From assembly GCA_936914845.1 (NCBI GenBank), contig CAKZGE010000003.1, positions 682,001-746,000 on the forward strand: a stretch of DNA of 64,000 nucleotides, written 5' to 3'. The first letter of the stretch is position 1. Every line of letters begins with the position of its first letter. Position numbers and translations under genes: made by a program. The notes beneath the pieces were generated by a model. That model did no database searches. It saw only the letters and a list, made by a program, of their open reading frames with translations, and had not been told where the DNA came from. Shown piece after piece: positions 32,908 through 42,222 of this stretch. Origin of the DNA: an uncultured Chloracidobacterium sp. (GTDB lineage Bacteria; Acidobacteriota; Blastocatellia; Pyrinomonadales; Pyrinomonadaceae).

Positions 32908-33909
32908 TTAGCGGGCCGGCTGTGGGCGGCCGATCGGCGGCAGCGTTTTATCCGGTGTTTGCGTATCTTCTTTCATCGGGGGCGGCCCTTTCTTCTGCGA
33001 TGTGATAAGAGCAACCGAGCCAACGATGATCGCGGCGCCGACCAACATTTGGATCGACATAGATTCTCCGGCGATCACCCATCCCAAAAATACCGCGATC
33101 AGCGGATTGACATAGGCGTAGGTCGAAATTGCGGCCGGCGAGGAATTTTTAAGCAGCCAAGCGAAAGCCGAAAAAGCGGCGATGGCACCGAAGACTATCA
33201 GATAGGCCAAGGCCAGCCACGAATTCATGGAAACGGACCGTGGATCGAAAGTCGCCCATTCACCGGTAATAAGGCTAGTTGCCATCAAAAGCGCACCACC
33301 GCACAACATTTGCATGCCGGCCATTTGCACCGGCGAGGACACCGATGGTGCCCGCGAACCGTAAAGTGAACCGATTGCCCAGCCGAGCGTTGCAAAGATA
33401 ACGCAGGCAATACCGAAGATCGCTCCGCCATCGGCCCCGCCCGCAATATTCTCGCGCCCAACGATCAACATTGCCACCCCGACAAAGCCGAGCAGGAGCC
33501 CCGAGGTGACTTTGAGATTCGGCCGCCCGGTGCCCATGAACATCCAGCCTAACAAGACCATCCAAAACGGAAGCGTCGCGACCAGCAAAGCCGCCAAACC
33601 CGACGAGATGTAATGTTCCGCCATTACCACGGCTCCATTTCCGATGCCTAAAAGCAATGCCCCGACCACCAAACTTGTCCGCCATTGGCGCATCTGCGGT
33701 TTTTCGTAAACGCGGGAAAAGCGAGAGATAGCGTAAAGAATGCTTCCCGCCACCAAAAAACGGGTTCCTGCCATCAAAAAGGTCGGCAGCGTCTCAATGG
33801 CGTATTTTATCGCCAGATATGTTGAACCCCAGATCAGGTAAACGGCAGCGAAAGAGGCGATCATCAGCCCCATTTTCTTTTCGCCGAGCGTTTCTTTAAT
33901 ACCGAACAT
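32908..33909 (-). CDS. EamA/DMT-family transporter
   Basis: This 333-residue protein has ten predicted helices and two EamA repeats. The first starts FAAVYLIWGSTYLAIKYAIETLPTFLMAGTRF; the second has STYAYVNPLIAVFLGWVIAGESMSIQMLVGAAIIV. Homologues (RhaT/YedA type) export amino acids or metabolites. The Lrp-type regulator lies 26 bases upstream on the same strand, a usual pairing for amino-acid exporters. Confidence 0.9.
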   Translation of the reverse strand: MFGIKETLGEKKMGLMIASFAAVYLIWGSTYLAIKYAIETLPTFLMAGTRFLVAGSILYAISRFSRVYEKPQMRQWRTSLVVGALLLGIGNGAVVMAEHYISSGLAALLVATLPFWMVLLGWMFMGTGRPNLKVTSGLLLGFVGVAMLIVGRENIAGGADGGAIFGIACVIFATLGWAIGSLYGSRAPSVSSPVQMAGMQMLCGGALLMATSLITGEWATFDPRSVSMNSWLALAYLIVFGAIAAFSAFAWLLKNSSPAAISTYAYVNPLIAVFLGWVIAGESMSIQMLVGAAIIVGSVALITSQKKGPPPMKEDTQTPDKTLPPIGRPQPAR

Positions 33910-33935
33910 AAAGCCTCCGAGTAATTACGCGTGAT

Positions 33936-34415
33936 CTAGCGCACTTTTCTTACGGAAATTTCGCCGCACCGGTCCAGCGGAAGTACGGCAGTTTCTTTTA
34001 TCGTTTCCAGCACAATCGTCGTGCGGGTTGAAATTACCGTCGGTATGGCCTTGAGCTTTTCGCGCAGAATGCGGGCGAGCCCCTCCGTACTGTCGGCCCG
34101 CACTTTGAGCAAAAAAGAATCTTCGCCGGCCACGTCGTGGACCTCTAAAACTTCGGGGATCGCCGCCAATTGCAGGTCAGACCCGTCACCGCATTCGTTC
34201 GTTTTGACAAAAACGAAGGCAAGCAGCCCAAAATCCAGTTCCTTTGCATCAAGTCGGGTTTCGAACGCTTTTATCACACCTCGATCTTCCAGCTTTCGCA
34301 TCCTTTCAAGAACGGCCGAAGGTGCCAAACTCACCTGTCGGGCAAGCTCGGCATTTGAAATTCGAGCATCCCGCTGAATTATCTGCAATATTTCTTTATC
34401 TTTGGCGTCAATCAT
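33936..34415 (-). CDS. Lrp/AsnC-family transcriptional regulator
   Basis: This 159-residue protein has an N-terminal winged HTH (DAKDKEILQIIQRDARISNAELARQVSLAPSAVLERMRKLEDRGVI) and a C-terminal RAM domain with LEVHDVAGEDSFLLKVRADSTEGLARIL. It heads an operon-like run with the EamA and MATE exporters, and faces away from the aldehyde dehydrogenase gene. It probably senses an amino acid and controls the exporter or the dehydrogenase. Confidence 0.9.
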   Translation of the reverse strand: MIDAKDKEILQIIQRDARISNAELARQVSLAPSAVLERMRKLEDRGVIKAFETRLDAKELDFGLLAFVFVKTNECGDGSDLQLAAIPEVLEVHDVAGEDSFLLKVRADSTEGLARILREKLKAIPTVISTRTTIVLETIKETAVLPLDRCGEISVRKVR

Positions 34416-34534
34416 TCGTCAAAATCCAATATATGAAGAATAATCGACGGTAAATTCATTGTCAAGCTAAATTTTCGGCGGTAAGTGGAAGTTTTTGGGA
34501 AAGTATTGCGAAATTGCAGTATTCTTTTATAGAT

Positions 34535-36115
34535 ATGGCATTTACAGCGGCTGAGATCGAGAATGGCGACATGATCGAATCTTACGACCCGGCGACGGGA
34601 GAACTGATCGGATCATTACCCGCCACGCAAAACATAGAGTCCGTCTTGGAGCGATCTCGGACGGCATTTCATCGGTGGCGGCATACGTCCTTTGCGGAGC
34701 GCAAAAGATGTTTGCTGACGGCTAGAAAGGTGATCTTAGAAGAACTCGATGAGATTGCCGACCTGATCTCAAGGGAAAGTGGGAAACCGGCCGCCGAAGC
34801 TGTTTCTATGGAAATAGCTCCGGTGCTTGACCTAATGCGGCATTTCGCGGAAAAGACCGAAAAGATGCTCCGGCCGCGCCGCGTCGGCATCGGGTTTTAT
34901 GAATTGCTCGGGCGTTCTTCGCGGATCATCTATAAGCCTTTGGGCGTGGTGCTGATCATTCCCGCTTGGAACTATCCATTCTCGATACCGCTCGGCGAGG
35001 CGTGTATGGCGTTGATGGCGGGAAATGCGGTCATCATCAAACCTGCTGAATTGACCTCGCTGGTCGGAAAGAAGATGGGAGAAATTTTCCACCGGTCCGG
35101 TATTCCGGAAGATGTGGTGCAGATTGCCGTCGGCGGCGGCAATGTCGGTCAGCAATTGGTAGCGGCCGGGCCGGATAAGGTAATGTTCACCGGCAGCGTG
35201 GCGACCGGTAAAAAGATATTGGCCGCGGCGGCGGAAAAAATGACGCCGGTGGTATTGGAACTCGGCGGGAAAGATCCGATGGTCGTTTTTGATGACGCAG
35301 ATCTTGAGCTTGCCTCGCGAGCCGCTGTTTGGGGAGCTTTTTGCAACGCCGGACAGTCTTGCTCATCTGTTGAGCGTCTCTACGTACAGGCGGGCGTAGC
35401 AGAAAATTTAACAAAGCTGATCGTCGGGCAAACCCGACAGTTAGCCGTCGGCAATGGCTTGTCAGAAGATGTTTCGCTGGCGGCGATGTCTTCGGAAAGA
35501 CAGGTGGAGATCGTTGAAAGACATATTGAATCTTTTAAAGAGGCGGGTGCGACGATCGAGATCGGCGGCAAGCGCCTTATGGAAGGAACGCTGTTCTTTG
35601 AACCGACCGTCATCACCGGAGCAGCAAACGATATGCTGCCGATGCAGGAAGAAACCTTCGGTCCTACCCTGCCGATATGTATCTTTCACACAGAAGAAGA
35701 GGCGGTAGAACTGGCCAACGACAGCGAATTTGGCCTTACCGCAAGCGTCTGGACGAAAGATTGGGCAAGGGGTCGGCGGGTAGCTGAAGAGATCGATGCC
35801 GGCACAGTCTGCATCAACGAGGTTCTGTACACACACGGGATCGGCCAAACCCCTTGGGGAGGTTTCAAAAATAGCGGCCGCGGAAGAACCCACGGTCGCG
35901 AAGGGTTGATGGAATTGGTTCAACCGCAGCATATCCATACCAATCATTTGGCCATTTTGCCTGACGCATGGTGGATGCCTTACACACCGATCGGAAAAAG
36001 GACCTTTCGCGGGTTTGCTGAAAAATTTGCGTCCGGCTCGATATTCAAAACCGCGACATTGCTGCCCATTTTACTGAAACGAATTCGTGAGATATGGAAA
36101 ACCGACGACCGGTAA
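34535..36115 (+). CDS. NAD(P)+-dependent aldehyde dehydrogenase
   Basis: This protein has about 526 residues from the ATG at 34535 (a TTG at 34514 would add seven). It has the ALDH motifs IIPAWNYPFSIPLGEACMALMAGNAVIIKPAE (cofactor site), VVLELGGKDPMVVFDDADLELA with the general-base Glu, and FCNAGQSCSSVERLYV with the catalytic Cys. The C-terminal part carries an extra hydrophobic tail (SIFKTATLLPILLKRI), as in membrane-associated family members. The aldehyde substrate is unknown. It overlaps the next gene by 22 bases. Confidence 0.92.
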   Translation: MAFTAAEIENGDMIESYDPATGELIGSLPATQNIESVLERSRTAFHRWRHTSFAERKRCLLTARKVILEELDEIADLISRESGKPAAEAVSMEIAPVLDLMRHFAEKTEKMLRPRRVGIGFYELLGRSSRIIYKPLGVVLIIPAWNYPFSIPLGEACMALMAGNAVIIKPAELTSLVGKKMGEIFHRSGIPEDVVQIAVGGGNVGQQLVAAGPDKVMFTGSVATGKKILAAAAEKMTPVVLELGGKDPMVVFDDADLELASRAAVWGAFCNAGQSCSSVERLYVQAGVAENLTKLIVGQTRQLAVGNGLSEDVSLAAMSSERQVEIVERHIESFKEAGATIEIGGKRLMEGTLFFEPTVITGAANDMLPMQEETFGPTLPICIFHTEEEAVELANDSEFGLTASVWTKDWARGRRVAEEIDAGTVCINEVLYTHGIGQTPWGGFKNSGRGRTHGREGLMELVQPQHIHTNHLAILPDAWWMPYTPIGKRTFRGFAEKFASGSIFKTATLLPILLKRIREIWKTDDR

Positions 36116-36907
36116 AGCTTCGCGACAAACCTTTTCCGACGCGCCAGGCCATTATTGATTCGCTGCAGCATCGCCTATCGGGGCCGCGTCTGCAGATATC
36201 GGCCATTTTGCTGCTGACGGGTTTTTCCGCATTCGTTGTTTCGGCGATACTACTTCGTTTAGGAATGGCGAATATGGGCGTTCGGTATCCGCTGTCTGTG
36301 ATCGCCGGCTATGCGGCATTTTTGCTATTTCTGCGAATATGGCTGTGGTGGCAGGAAGATAGCAGATCGTCCGGCGAATTGGATGTTTCGGATCTTGGCG
36401 TTATGGACGTCGTTGACGGAGTGTCCGGTTCGGGCTCCGGAGCGTCCTTCTCAACCGGCGGCCGCGCGGATTTTGCCGGAGCGGGAGCGGGCGGCGATTG
36501 GGAGGGCGATATGCCGACCCCGAATGCGGTGGGTTTTGTTTCCGCACCTCCGGCCGGCGGCGGTACGTCTTTCGCGGACTCGGGCGGCGGTTCTTTCGAC
36601 CTGGATCTTGATGACGGCATCGCATGTCGTTGCCTTGGTGCTGGTAATTGTTTTCGGGATCTTTATTTACGTGATCTGGATCGCACCTATCTTATTCGCC
36701 GAATTGATCATTGATGCGGCCGTAGTCAGTACGCTTTACAAACCAGTAAAAAATATTCAGCGCGGACATTGGCTGCTGACCGCCCTAAAGAAAACAGCGA
36801 TCCCGGCCATGATCGTTATGATCTTGCTCGGGATCGCCGGTATCGTTATGCAGGCCGCTGAGCCGGAGGTCGTTACCATTGGCCAGTTCCTAAAAAAATT
36901 CCTGTAA
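36094..36907 (+). pseudogene. membrane protein with Gly/Ser-rich linker, apparent frameshift
   Basis: The first frame (from 36094) has an N-terminal membrane pair (ISAILLLTGFSAFVVSAILL and VIAGYAAFLLFLRIWLWW), a long Gly/Ser/Asp linker and SFDLDLDDGIA. It then runs on as an unlikely CRCLGAGNCF tail to 36714. The +1 frame picks up immediately as VVALVLVIVFGIFIYVIWIAPILFAELIIDAAVV with a further helix, ending at 36907. Removing one base near 36629 (GGCATCGCATGTC) joins the two cleanly. I treat it as one gene with a single-base insertion or a sequence error. Function unknown. Confidence 0.65.
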
Positions 36908-36911
36908 AGAT

Positions 36912-37421
36912 CTAATGAAACAATTGAATATTTATGATCGGACGTGAGCTGACCTTGGTCTCGTATTGCGACAGCGTTTTGGCAAGCTGCAGCAGAACGC
37001 CCCAATTATTAAGGTTTGTTTCTTTTAGCATCGGGGCGATCCTTTTCACAAAAGCGGTCCCGGGATCGTCTCCCGTAAAGCCATATCGGGCATTTCGGAC
37101 GGTATCCGGCCAGAACAGGTGGCTTTCATAACCGGTCACAGAGATCCAGCCGTCGCCTGAGCCCGGAAGCATGGCAAGCAGCGTGACGGAAGTTTTCAAT
37201 AGGTGCAAAGATTCCATCGTTGCCCATGCGGCCGCAAGGTCCTTGAGGCCGGCAGAAGGCTGAACTACGTCAACGCCTGTTGCAAAAGCTCCCATCTTTG
37301 TTCCATCGAGACCCTGCATTTTGCTGATGAGATCGACGGTGTCGAAATCTCCCTGGTCGATACATTTATCATTTTCGTAATGAAAATCCGGATTGCCGGC
37401 GGCAAATATCCTAAAGCCCAT
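36912..37421 (-). CDS. protein of unknown function
   Basis: This 169-residue protein starts at the ATG at 37421, which has a strong ribosome-binding site (GGAAGGAG). Upstream in-frame codons to 37502 are Phe/Tyr-rich from an A+T-rich stretch and are not credible. The sequence (GFRIFAAGNPDFHYENDKCIDQGDFDTVDLISKMQG) has no signal peptide or membrane helix, and I know no family for it. It is convergent with the frameshifted gene (4 bases apart). Confidence 0.6.
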   Translation of the reverse strand: MGFRIFAAGNPDFHYENDKCIDQGDFDTVDLISKMQGLDGTKMGAFATGVDVVQPSAGLKDLAAAWATMESLHLLKTSVTLLAMLPGSGDGWISVTGYESHLFWPDTVRNARYGFTGDDPGTAFVKRIAPMLKETNLNNWGVLLQLAKTLSQYETKVSSRPIINIQLFH

Positions 37422-37596
37422 GATTATCTCCTTCCAAATAAAAAAATAAAAAAAATAAAAGCAAGATCCATAAGGATCCAAATAAATAAATGGGAAGATC
37501 ATTCCCGATACCTATCTAGGACGCTCGCGTTCGGGGATTTTGCGGTTGATATGTCGGGGTATTGACCCGAGCGGTTATGGCGAATAAGCTTAAGCC

Positions 37597-38385
37597 ATGG
37601 ACAACAAGCAACCGGCGATCTTTTTTGGGCACGGCAATCCGATGAACGCGATCGGGCAAAACGATTGGACGAAAGCATGGGAAGAGATCGGCCGAACTGG
37701 TCCGCCGCCGAGGGCTGTTCTGTGCATTTCGGCCCATTGGTATGTGCCGGCAACAGCCGTAACGGCAATGGCCGAACCACGAACGATACATGATTTTGGC
37801 GGCTTTCCACGCGAGCTTTTCGAAAAGCAGTATCCGGCACCGGGTTTACCGGAACTCGCAGCGCGGACGATCGATCTTTTAGGAGGCGCGGCCCTGCCGG
37901 ATGTTCGACACTGGGGCCTTGATCACGGGACATGGGCGGTCTTTTGCCACGTCTTTCCGGAAGCGAACGTGCCGATCGTTCAGCTTTCTCTGAACGAAAC
38001 CCTTTCGGCAACCCAACACTACGAACTTGCCAAAAAACTTCGACCGCTGCGCCGCGAAGGTATAATGATCGCCGGCAGCGGTAATGTAGTGCATAATCTA
38101 CACACATATGCTTGGGGCCGCCGCGGTTCCGAGCCATTTGATTGGGCATTGCGGTTCGAAGGCCGGGTTAAGGATCTGATCGCATCGCGCGAACATGAAA
38201 GACTGGCTCGGTATGAAGAACTCGGGCGCGACGCAATGCTTTCGGTGCCGACGCCGGAACATTATCTGCCGCTTTTGTATGTATTGGCCCAACAGGAAGA
38301 GGACGACGAGGCTGATGTGCCGGTCAGCGGTTTCGATGGCGGCTCGATATCAATGCTTTCGGTACGTATTAGATCAAGAAAATGA
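37597..38385 (+). CDS. ygiD: 4,5-DOPA-extradiol-dioxygenase-like protein (LigB superfamily)
   Basis: This 262-residue enzyme resembles E. coli YgiD and plant DOPA dioxygenase. It has IFFGHGNPMNAIG with the first metal His, AVLCISAHWYVP with another, HDFGGFPRELFEKQYPAPG, DHGTWAVFCHVFPEANVPIVQLSL and GSGNVVHNL. These are Zn/Fe-dependent ring-cleaving dioxygenases; the natural substrate is not known. Its stop overlaps the next start (ATGA). Confidence 0.9.
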   Translation: MDNKQPAIFFGHGNPMNAIGQNDWTKAWEEIGRTGPPPRAVLCISAHWYVPATAVTAMAEPRTIHDFGGFPRELFEKQYPAPGLPELAARTIDLLGGAALPDVRHWGLDHGTWAVFCHVFPEANVPIVQLSLNETLSATQHYELAKKLRPLRREGIMIAGSGNVVHNLHTYAWGRRGSEPFDWALRFEGRVKDLIASREHERLARYEELGRDAMLSVPTPEHYLPLLYVLAQQEEDDEADVPVSGFDGGSISMLSVRIRSRK

Positions 38386-40259
38386 GTGAAACAGCGCGTG
38401 TATCAAACAGACTTTCGGAGCCGGTCGATCCGGAACGCGACCATGTTCTAGGCAATCCGAATGCGGAAATAACCGTTGTCGAATACGGGAGCTATTCTTG
38501 CAAATATTGCCACGCCGCGCATGAGGTTATCGCGGACCTCCGCGACCGTTTTGGCGACCGGATGCGGTACGTGTTCAGACAGCTGCCGATCCGGGGCGTA
38601 GATGCGGCGCGGCCGGCCGCCGAACTTGCCGAATTTGCCGGCTTAGCAGAAGACAAATTCTGGTTGGTTCACGATGAACTGATGCATCGGGGTCCTGATT
38701 TTGCCGAAGGCGAATTGGAAGAGATCGCAGGAAGATTTGACTTGCCCCCGCGTTCAGAAAGCAATGAGGAATTGTGGGAACTGGCGGCACAGCGTGTGGA
38801 CGCGGACCGGGCTAGTGCTCGGAGCAGCGGAGCCAGGGCAACGCCGAGCTTTTTCATCAATGGCCGTCGCTACGAAGGGGCTTGGGATGAAAATGCATTG
38901 ACGGAGGCGATGCTAGGTTCGCTGGGGCACAAGATACATAGCGCGGCTCTTGACTTTGTGCGCTGGGGGCCATCTACCGGGCTGCTGTTGTTATTGATGT
39001 CGGTGGCGGCCGTCGCGATCGTCAATTCGGCTGCCGGGCCCGATTTCGAGAAATTCTGGCATCAGCCGTTCGGCATCGCTTTTGGCGGGGGCGGATTTTT
39101 TCTACCGCTTCTTGACTGGATAAATCACGGGCTTTTGACGATCTTTTTTCTGGTAGTAGGCCTTGAGATCAAAAAAGAATTCAGCATTGGCCATCTCGCT
39201 TCGCGCAAAGCGGCGGCTTTGCCGATCGCGGCATCCCTCGGCGGTATGCTGGTGCCGGCGCTTATCTATTTCGCCTTTATACCTTCCGGGCCGCTGGCCC
39301 ACGGTTGGGGCGTTCCGATCGCAACCGACACCGCCTTTGCTATCGCCCTGATAGTTCTTTTAGGTGACCGGGTGCCGATCGAATTGCGTGTTTTCCTGAC
39401 AGCGGCGGTGATCGTAGATGATCTGGTCGCCATAGTTGTCGTAGCCCTTTTCTATTCCGGCGAAATAAGCTTGGCATTTCTCGGAGCTTCCTTGGCGGTC
39501 GTTGTAGTTCTCGCGATCTTGAACCGATGGGCTGTCTATCGTCCGCTGCCGTATGCTCTGGGGGGACTGATATTGTGGTTCTTTTTGCACGAGGCCGGGC
39601 TGCACGCTACGCTGGCGGGTGTTTTGATCGCAATGGTGACCCCGACGAGGCCGCCCGGAAATCTGCGTGCTCTATTAGCTCAGGCTGAGAATATATTGCT
39701 TGACGAAACGAAGCGTTCGGGAGAGGCGGTGCTGCGGCACGGGCCTTCCGAACCGGCCTTGCGTGCTCTTGATACTATTCATGACCGCATCGAATCGCCG
39801 GCCGACAAGCTTTTACGAAATTTGGAGCCATGGTCGAGCTATTTCGTGCTTCCAATATTTGCGTTGGCCAACGCCGGTGTTCATCTTGCCGGCGATGTGC
39901 TTGCCGGACATTCGTTGCTGATGATGGCAATTATCTGCGGGCTGTTTATCGGCAAGCCGCTCGGTATCATCGCGTTTGCCTATGCTTCGGTCAAATTGAA
40001 ACTTGCCGACAAGCCTGCCGAATATTCCTGGCGCCAGCTGGCCGGTGCCGGAACTTTGGCGGGGATCGGGTTTACGATGTCGCTGTTCATTGCGGGACAG
40101 GCATTTAAGGAGGCGGATGATTTTGCCGCCGCTAAGATCGCCGTGTTCATTGCATCGATAATTGCCGGTATCGCCGGATTTGCGATCCTGTGGCCTCGGC
40201 GAAAGGAAGAAAAGGAAGCCGACGGTAGCAAGGATCCCCGGGCTTGTTCGGCCGCATAA
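38382..40259 (+). CDS. nhaA: NhaA Na+/H+ antiporter with N-terminal DsbA-like domain
   Basis: This 625-residue fusion begins with a thioredoxin/DsbA-like domain (residues about 18-180) with active-site C40-K-Y-C43 and the cis-Pro-like ATPSFFINGRRYEG. From about 185 it is a full NhaA: LLDWINHGLLTIFFLVVGLEIKKEF, the ATDTAFAIALIVLLGDRVP motif and the Asp pair in AAVIVDDLVAIVVVALFYSG. The antiporter exports Na+ for protons. The thioredoxin domain has no signal peptide, so its side of the membrane is uncertain. It is coupled to the dioxygenase gene by a four-base overlap. Confidence 0.93.
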   Translation: MSETARVSNRLSEPVDPERDHVLGNPNAEITVVEYGSYSCKYCHAAHEVIADLRDRFGDRMRYVFRQLPIRGVDAARPAAELAEFAGLAEDKFWLVHDELMHRGPDFAEGELEEIAGRFDLPPRSESNEELWELAAQRVDADRASARSSGARATPSFFINGRRYEGAWDENALTEAMLGSLGHKIHSAALDFVRWGPSTGLLLLLMSVAAVAIVNSAAGPDFEKFWHQPFGIAFGGGGFFLPLLDWINHGLLTIFFLVVGLEIKKEFSIGHLASRKAAALPIAASLGGMLVPALIYFAFIPSGPLAHGWGVPIATDTAFAIALIVLLGDRVPIELRVFLTAAVIVDDLVAIVVVALFYSGEISLAFLGASLAVVVVLAILNRWAVYRPLPYALGGLILWFFLHEAGLHATLAGVLIAMVTPTRPPGNLRALLAQAENILLDETKRSGEAVLRHGPSEPALRALDTIHDRIESPADKLLRNLEPWSSYFVLPIFALANAGVHLAGDVLAGHSLLMMAIICGLFIGKPLGIIAFAYASVKLKLADKPAEYSWRQLAGAGTLAGIGFTMSLFIAGQAFKEADDFAAAKIAVFIASIIAGIAGFAILWPRRKEEKEADGSKDPRACSAA

Positions 40260-40272
40260 AAGCCGGCGACGA

Positions 40273-41052
40273 CTATTTGCCGTCAAGTTTGAATTCGGCT
40301 ACGACAGGTGTATGGTCGCTGGGTTTCTCGAGCGCCCGAGGAGCCTTATCGATCCAACAACCGGTGGCCTGGTCGGCGAGTGCGGGAGATACCCAGATGT
40401 GGTCGATCCGCAGGCCGCGGTTTTTTTGCCACGCCCATTCACGATAGTCCCACCATGAATATTCTTTTTTATCTCCATTGAATTTGCGGTAGAGATCGAC
40501 GAAACCCCATTGTTTGACATAGTGCATCGCGGCTCGTTCCGGCTTGGAAAAATGCAGTTTTCCTTGCCAAACGGGAACGCTCCAAACGTCGAGTTCGTCC
40601 GGTGCGACATTGAAATCACCGCACAGCAGCACGTTTTCTGCCAAGGTATAATTGTCGTCGAAATAACGCCGGAGCCTTTGGAGCCAATCGAGCTTAAAGG
40701 TGAATTTGTCTGTCCAAAGCTCGGTTCCATTCGGTATATAGGTGTTTACGATCCGGACACCGTTTACATCCGCCGCGATCAGCCGTTTTTGGGCATCGGG
40801 GTCATCATCAGCAAATCCCTTTTGGACATTGCCAATATCGTATTTCGAGAGGATCGCCACGCCGTTATAGGACTTTTGGCCGAAATAGGCCGACGCGTAA
40901 CCGGCATCTGCCAGCTGCTCGTGCGGAAATGCTTCGTCAACGCACTTTGTTTCCTGTAGACAAACGACGTCTGTTCCGGTTTCGCGGAGCCATGCGAGAA
41001 GATGTTCCATGCGGGCATTGATCGAATTTACGTTCCAGGTGGCGATCTTCAT
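40273..41052 (-). CDS. xthA: exodeoxyribonuclease III
   Basis: This 259-residue AP-endonuclease family enzyme has MKIATWNVNSINARMEHLLAWL, the metal-binding Glu in DVVCLQETKC, the GDFNVAP motif with catalytic Asp/Asn, and the C-terminal SDHTPVVAEF with Asp-His. Length is normal. It removes abasic sites and 3' blocks during base excision repair. It lies 13 bases from the convergent nhaA fusion and follows the methyltransferase gene. Confidence 0.95.
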   Translation of the reverse strand: MKIATWNVNSINARMEHLLAWLRETGTDVVCLQETKCVDEAFPHEQLADAGYASAYFGQKSYNGVAILSKYDIGNVQKGFADDDPDAQKRLIAADVNGVRIVNTYIPNGTELWTDKFTFKLDWLQRLRRYFDDNYTLAENVLLCGDFNVAPDELDVWSVPVWQGKLHFSKPERAAMHYVKQWGFVDLYRKFNGDKKEYSWWDYREWAWQKNRGLRIDHIWVSPALADQATGCWIDKAPRALEKPSDHTPVVAEFKLDGK

Positions 41053-41091
41053 AAAGCTTAGTTTAACCTTCTCTCCAAAAATAGCGGTGAA

Positions 41092-42030
41092 CTATTTTCC
41101 GGCAGCAGATCTTTTGTGAGCGTTCCGTTCCCAAAAAACGCCGTCGCTGAAACCTTGGATGCGGTTGTCATTGTCGGCAAGCCGCAGCCTTTTCGCCGCG
41201 ACGATACAGTGATCCTCGTCGGATTCGATAAGAGTGCACCGGCGGCCAAGCTTTTTTGCCGCGACGGCCGTGGTGCCGCTGCCCCCGAACGGGTCCAAGA
41301 TCGCGTCGCCGGCATTTGTCGAAGCAAGGATCATTTTCGCCAGCAATTTTTCGGGCTTTTGGGTCGGATGGTCGGTGTTTTCCGGCATCGACCAAAACGG
41401 CACGCTGATATCGGTCCAGATATTCGAAGGGTGCGTATCGCGGAAATTGCCATCCGCCATTTCGTTCCAATCTTTCGGACGGCCGTTTTCCCGATATGGG
41501 GCAAGTACGCGCCGTCGCTGTTTCACTGCATCCAGGTTGAAAGTGTATTCGGCCGAAACGGTAAAGACCCAGATATCTTCGGCAGCATTTTTCCAGTTTC
41601 GTTGTGCTCCACGTCCTTTTTCGCGTTCCCATGTAATGCGGTTGAGCAAGCGAAAATACCGGCTTCCGGCATTTTGGATCGACGACGAGGAGCGCCAATC
41701 TCCGCAAATATAAACGGTAGCCGTCGATCTTAAAAGGGGGACACAAAGCCGCAGCCAACTGTCCATCCAGGCTTCATAATCCGCATCTCCTATACGGCGG
41801 AATTCCTCGGTGCCGAAGCTGCGGCTCAGATTGTACGGCGGATCTACAAAGAGCATATCGTAGAAGCCTTTTTCCAAGGTCGGCAGGATAGAAAACGCGT
41901 CGCCATGGATGATCGAATGAGATGATCCCGTTTGGGCAGAGATAGAATGCAAAAGCTCGTCGCGTTCCTCTGGACCAACGCTGATCGTGCGATTTCTCGG
42001 TGCTTTTTCGGTGGCCGTTCTTTTAGTCAC
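41092..42030 (-). CDS. DNA methyltransferase (N6-adenine/N4-cytosine), orphan
   Basis: This 312-residue enzyme has motif IV D63-PPYN (MLFVDPPYNLSRSF) before motif I (DPFGGSGTTAVAAKKLGRRC), the order of beta-class methyltransferases. The target-recognition segment lies between them (about 85-220, EREKGRGAQRNWKNAAEDIW). TQKPEKL follows as motif X/XI. No restriction gene adjoins. It could be a housekeeping CcrM-like or orphan methylase; the recognition sequence cannot be read from here. Confidence 0.9.
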   Translation of the reverse strand: MTKRTATEKAPRNRTISVGPEERDELLHSISAQTGSSHSIIHGDAFSILPTLEKGFYDMLFVDPPYNLSRSFGTEEFRRIGDADYEAWMDSWLRLCVPLLRSTATVYICGDWRSSSSIQNAGSRYFRLLNRITWEREKGRGAQRNWKNAAEDIWVFTVSAEYTFNLDAVKQRRRVLAPYRENGRPKDWNEMADGNFRDTHPSNIWTDISVPFWSMPENTDHPTQKPEKLLAKMILASTNAGDAILDPFGGSGTTAVAAKKLGRRCTLIESDEDHCIVAAKRLRLADNDNRIQGFSDGVFWERNAHKRSAAGK

Positions 42031-42222
42031 TGTTCAGTTATTACACGCCGATTCAAACATAGATTCTACGACACCGGCCGCGGTGATGAAAATGGCCGGA
42101 AGACTGACCGGGAGCTGCCCGGCATCCTTGACCCGCTAAAATGCGCGTGATAACCTTATATCTTTTGAATATAGGGCAGATCTTTGTCTGTTACTTTAGC
42201 TTATTTTTAATATTAAATTTAT

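Noticed and set aside
37499..38149. 216-residue minus-strand frame opposite the extradiol dioxygenase
   Set aside because: It is an Arg/Pro-rich antisense shadow of a well-recognised gene.
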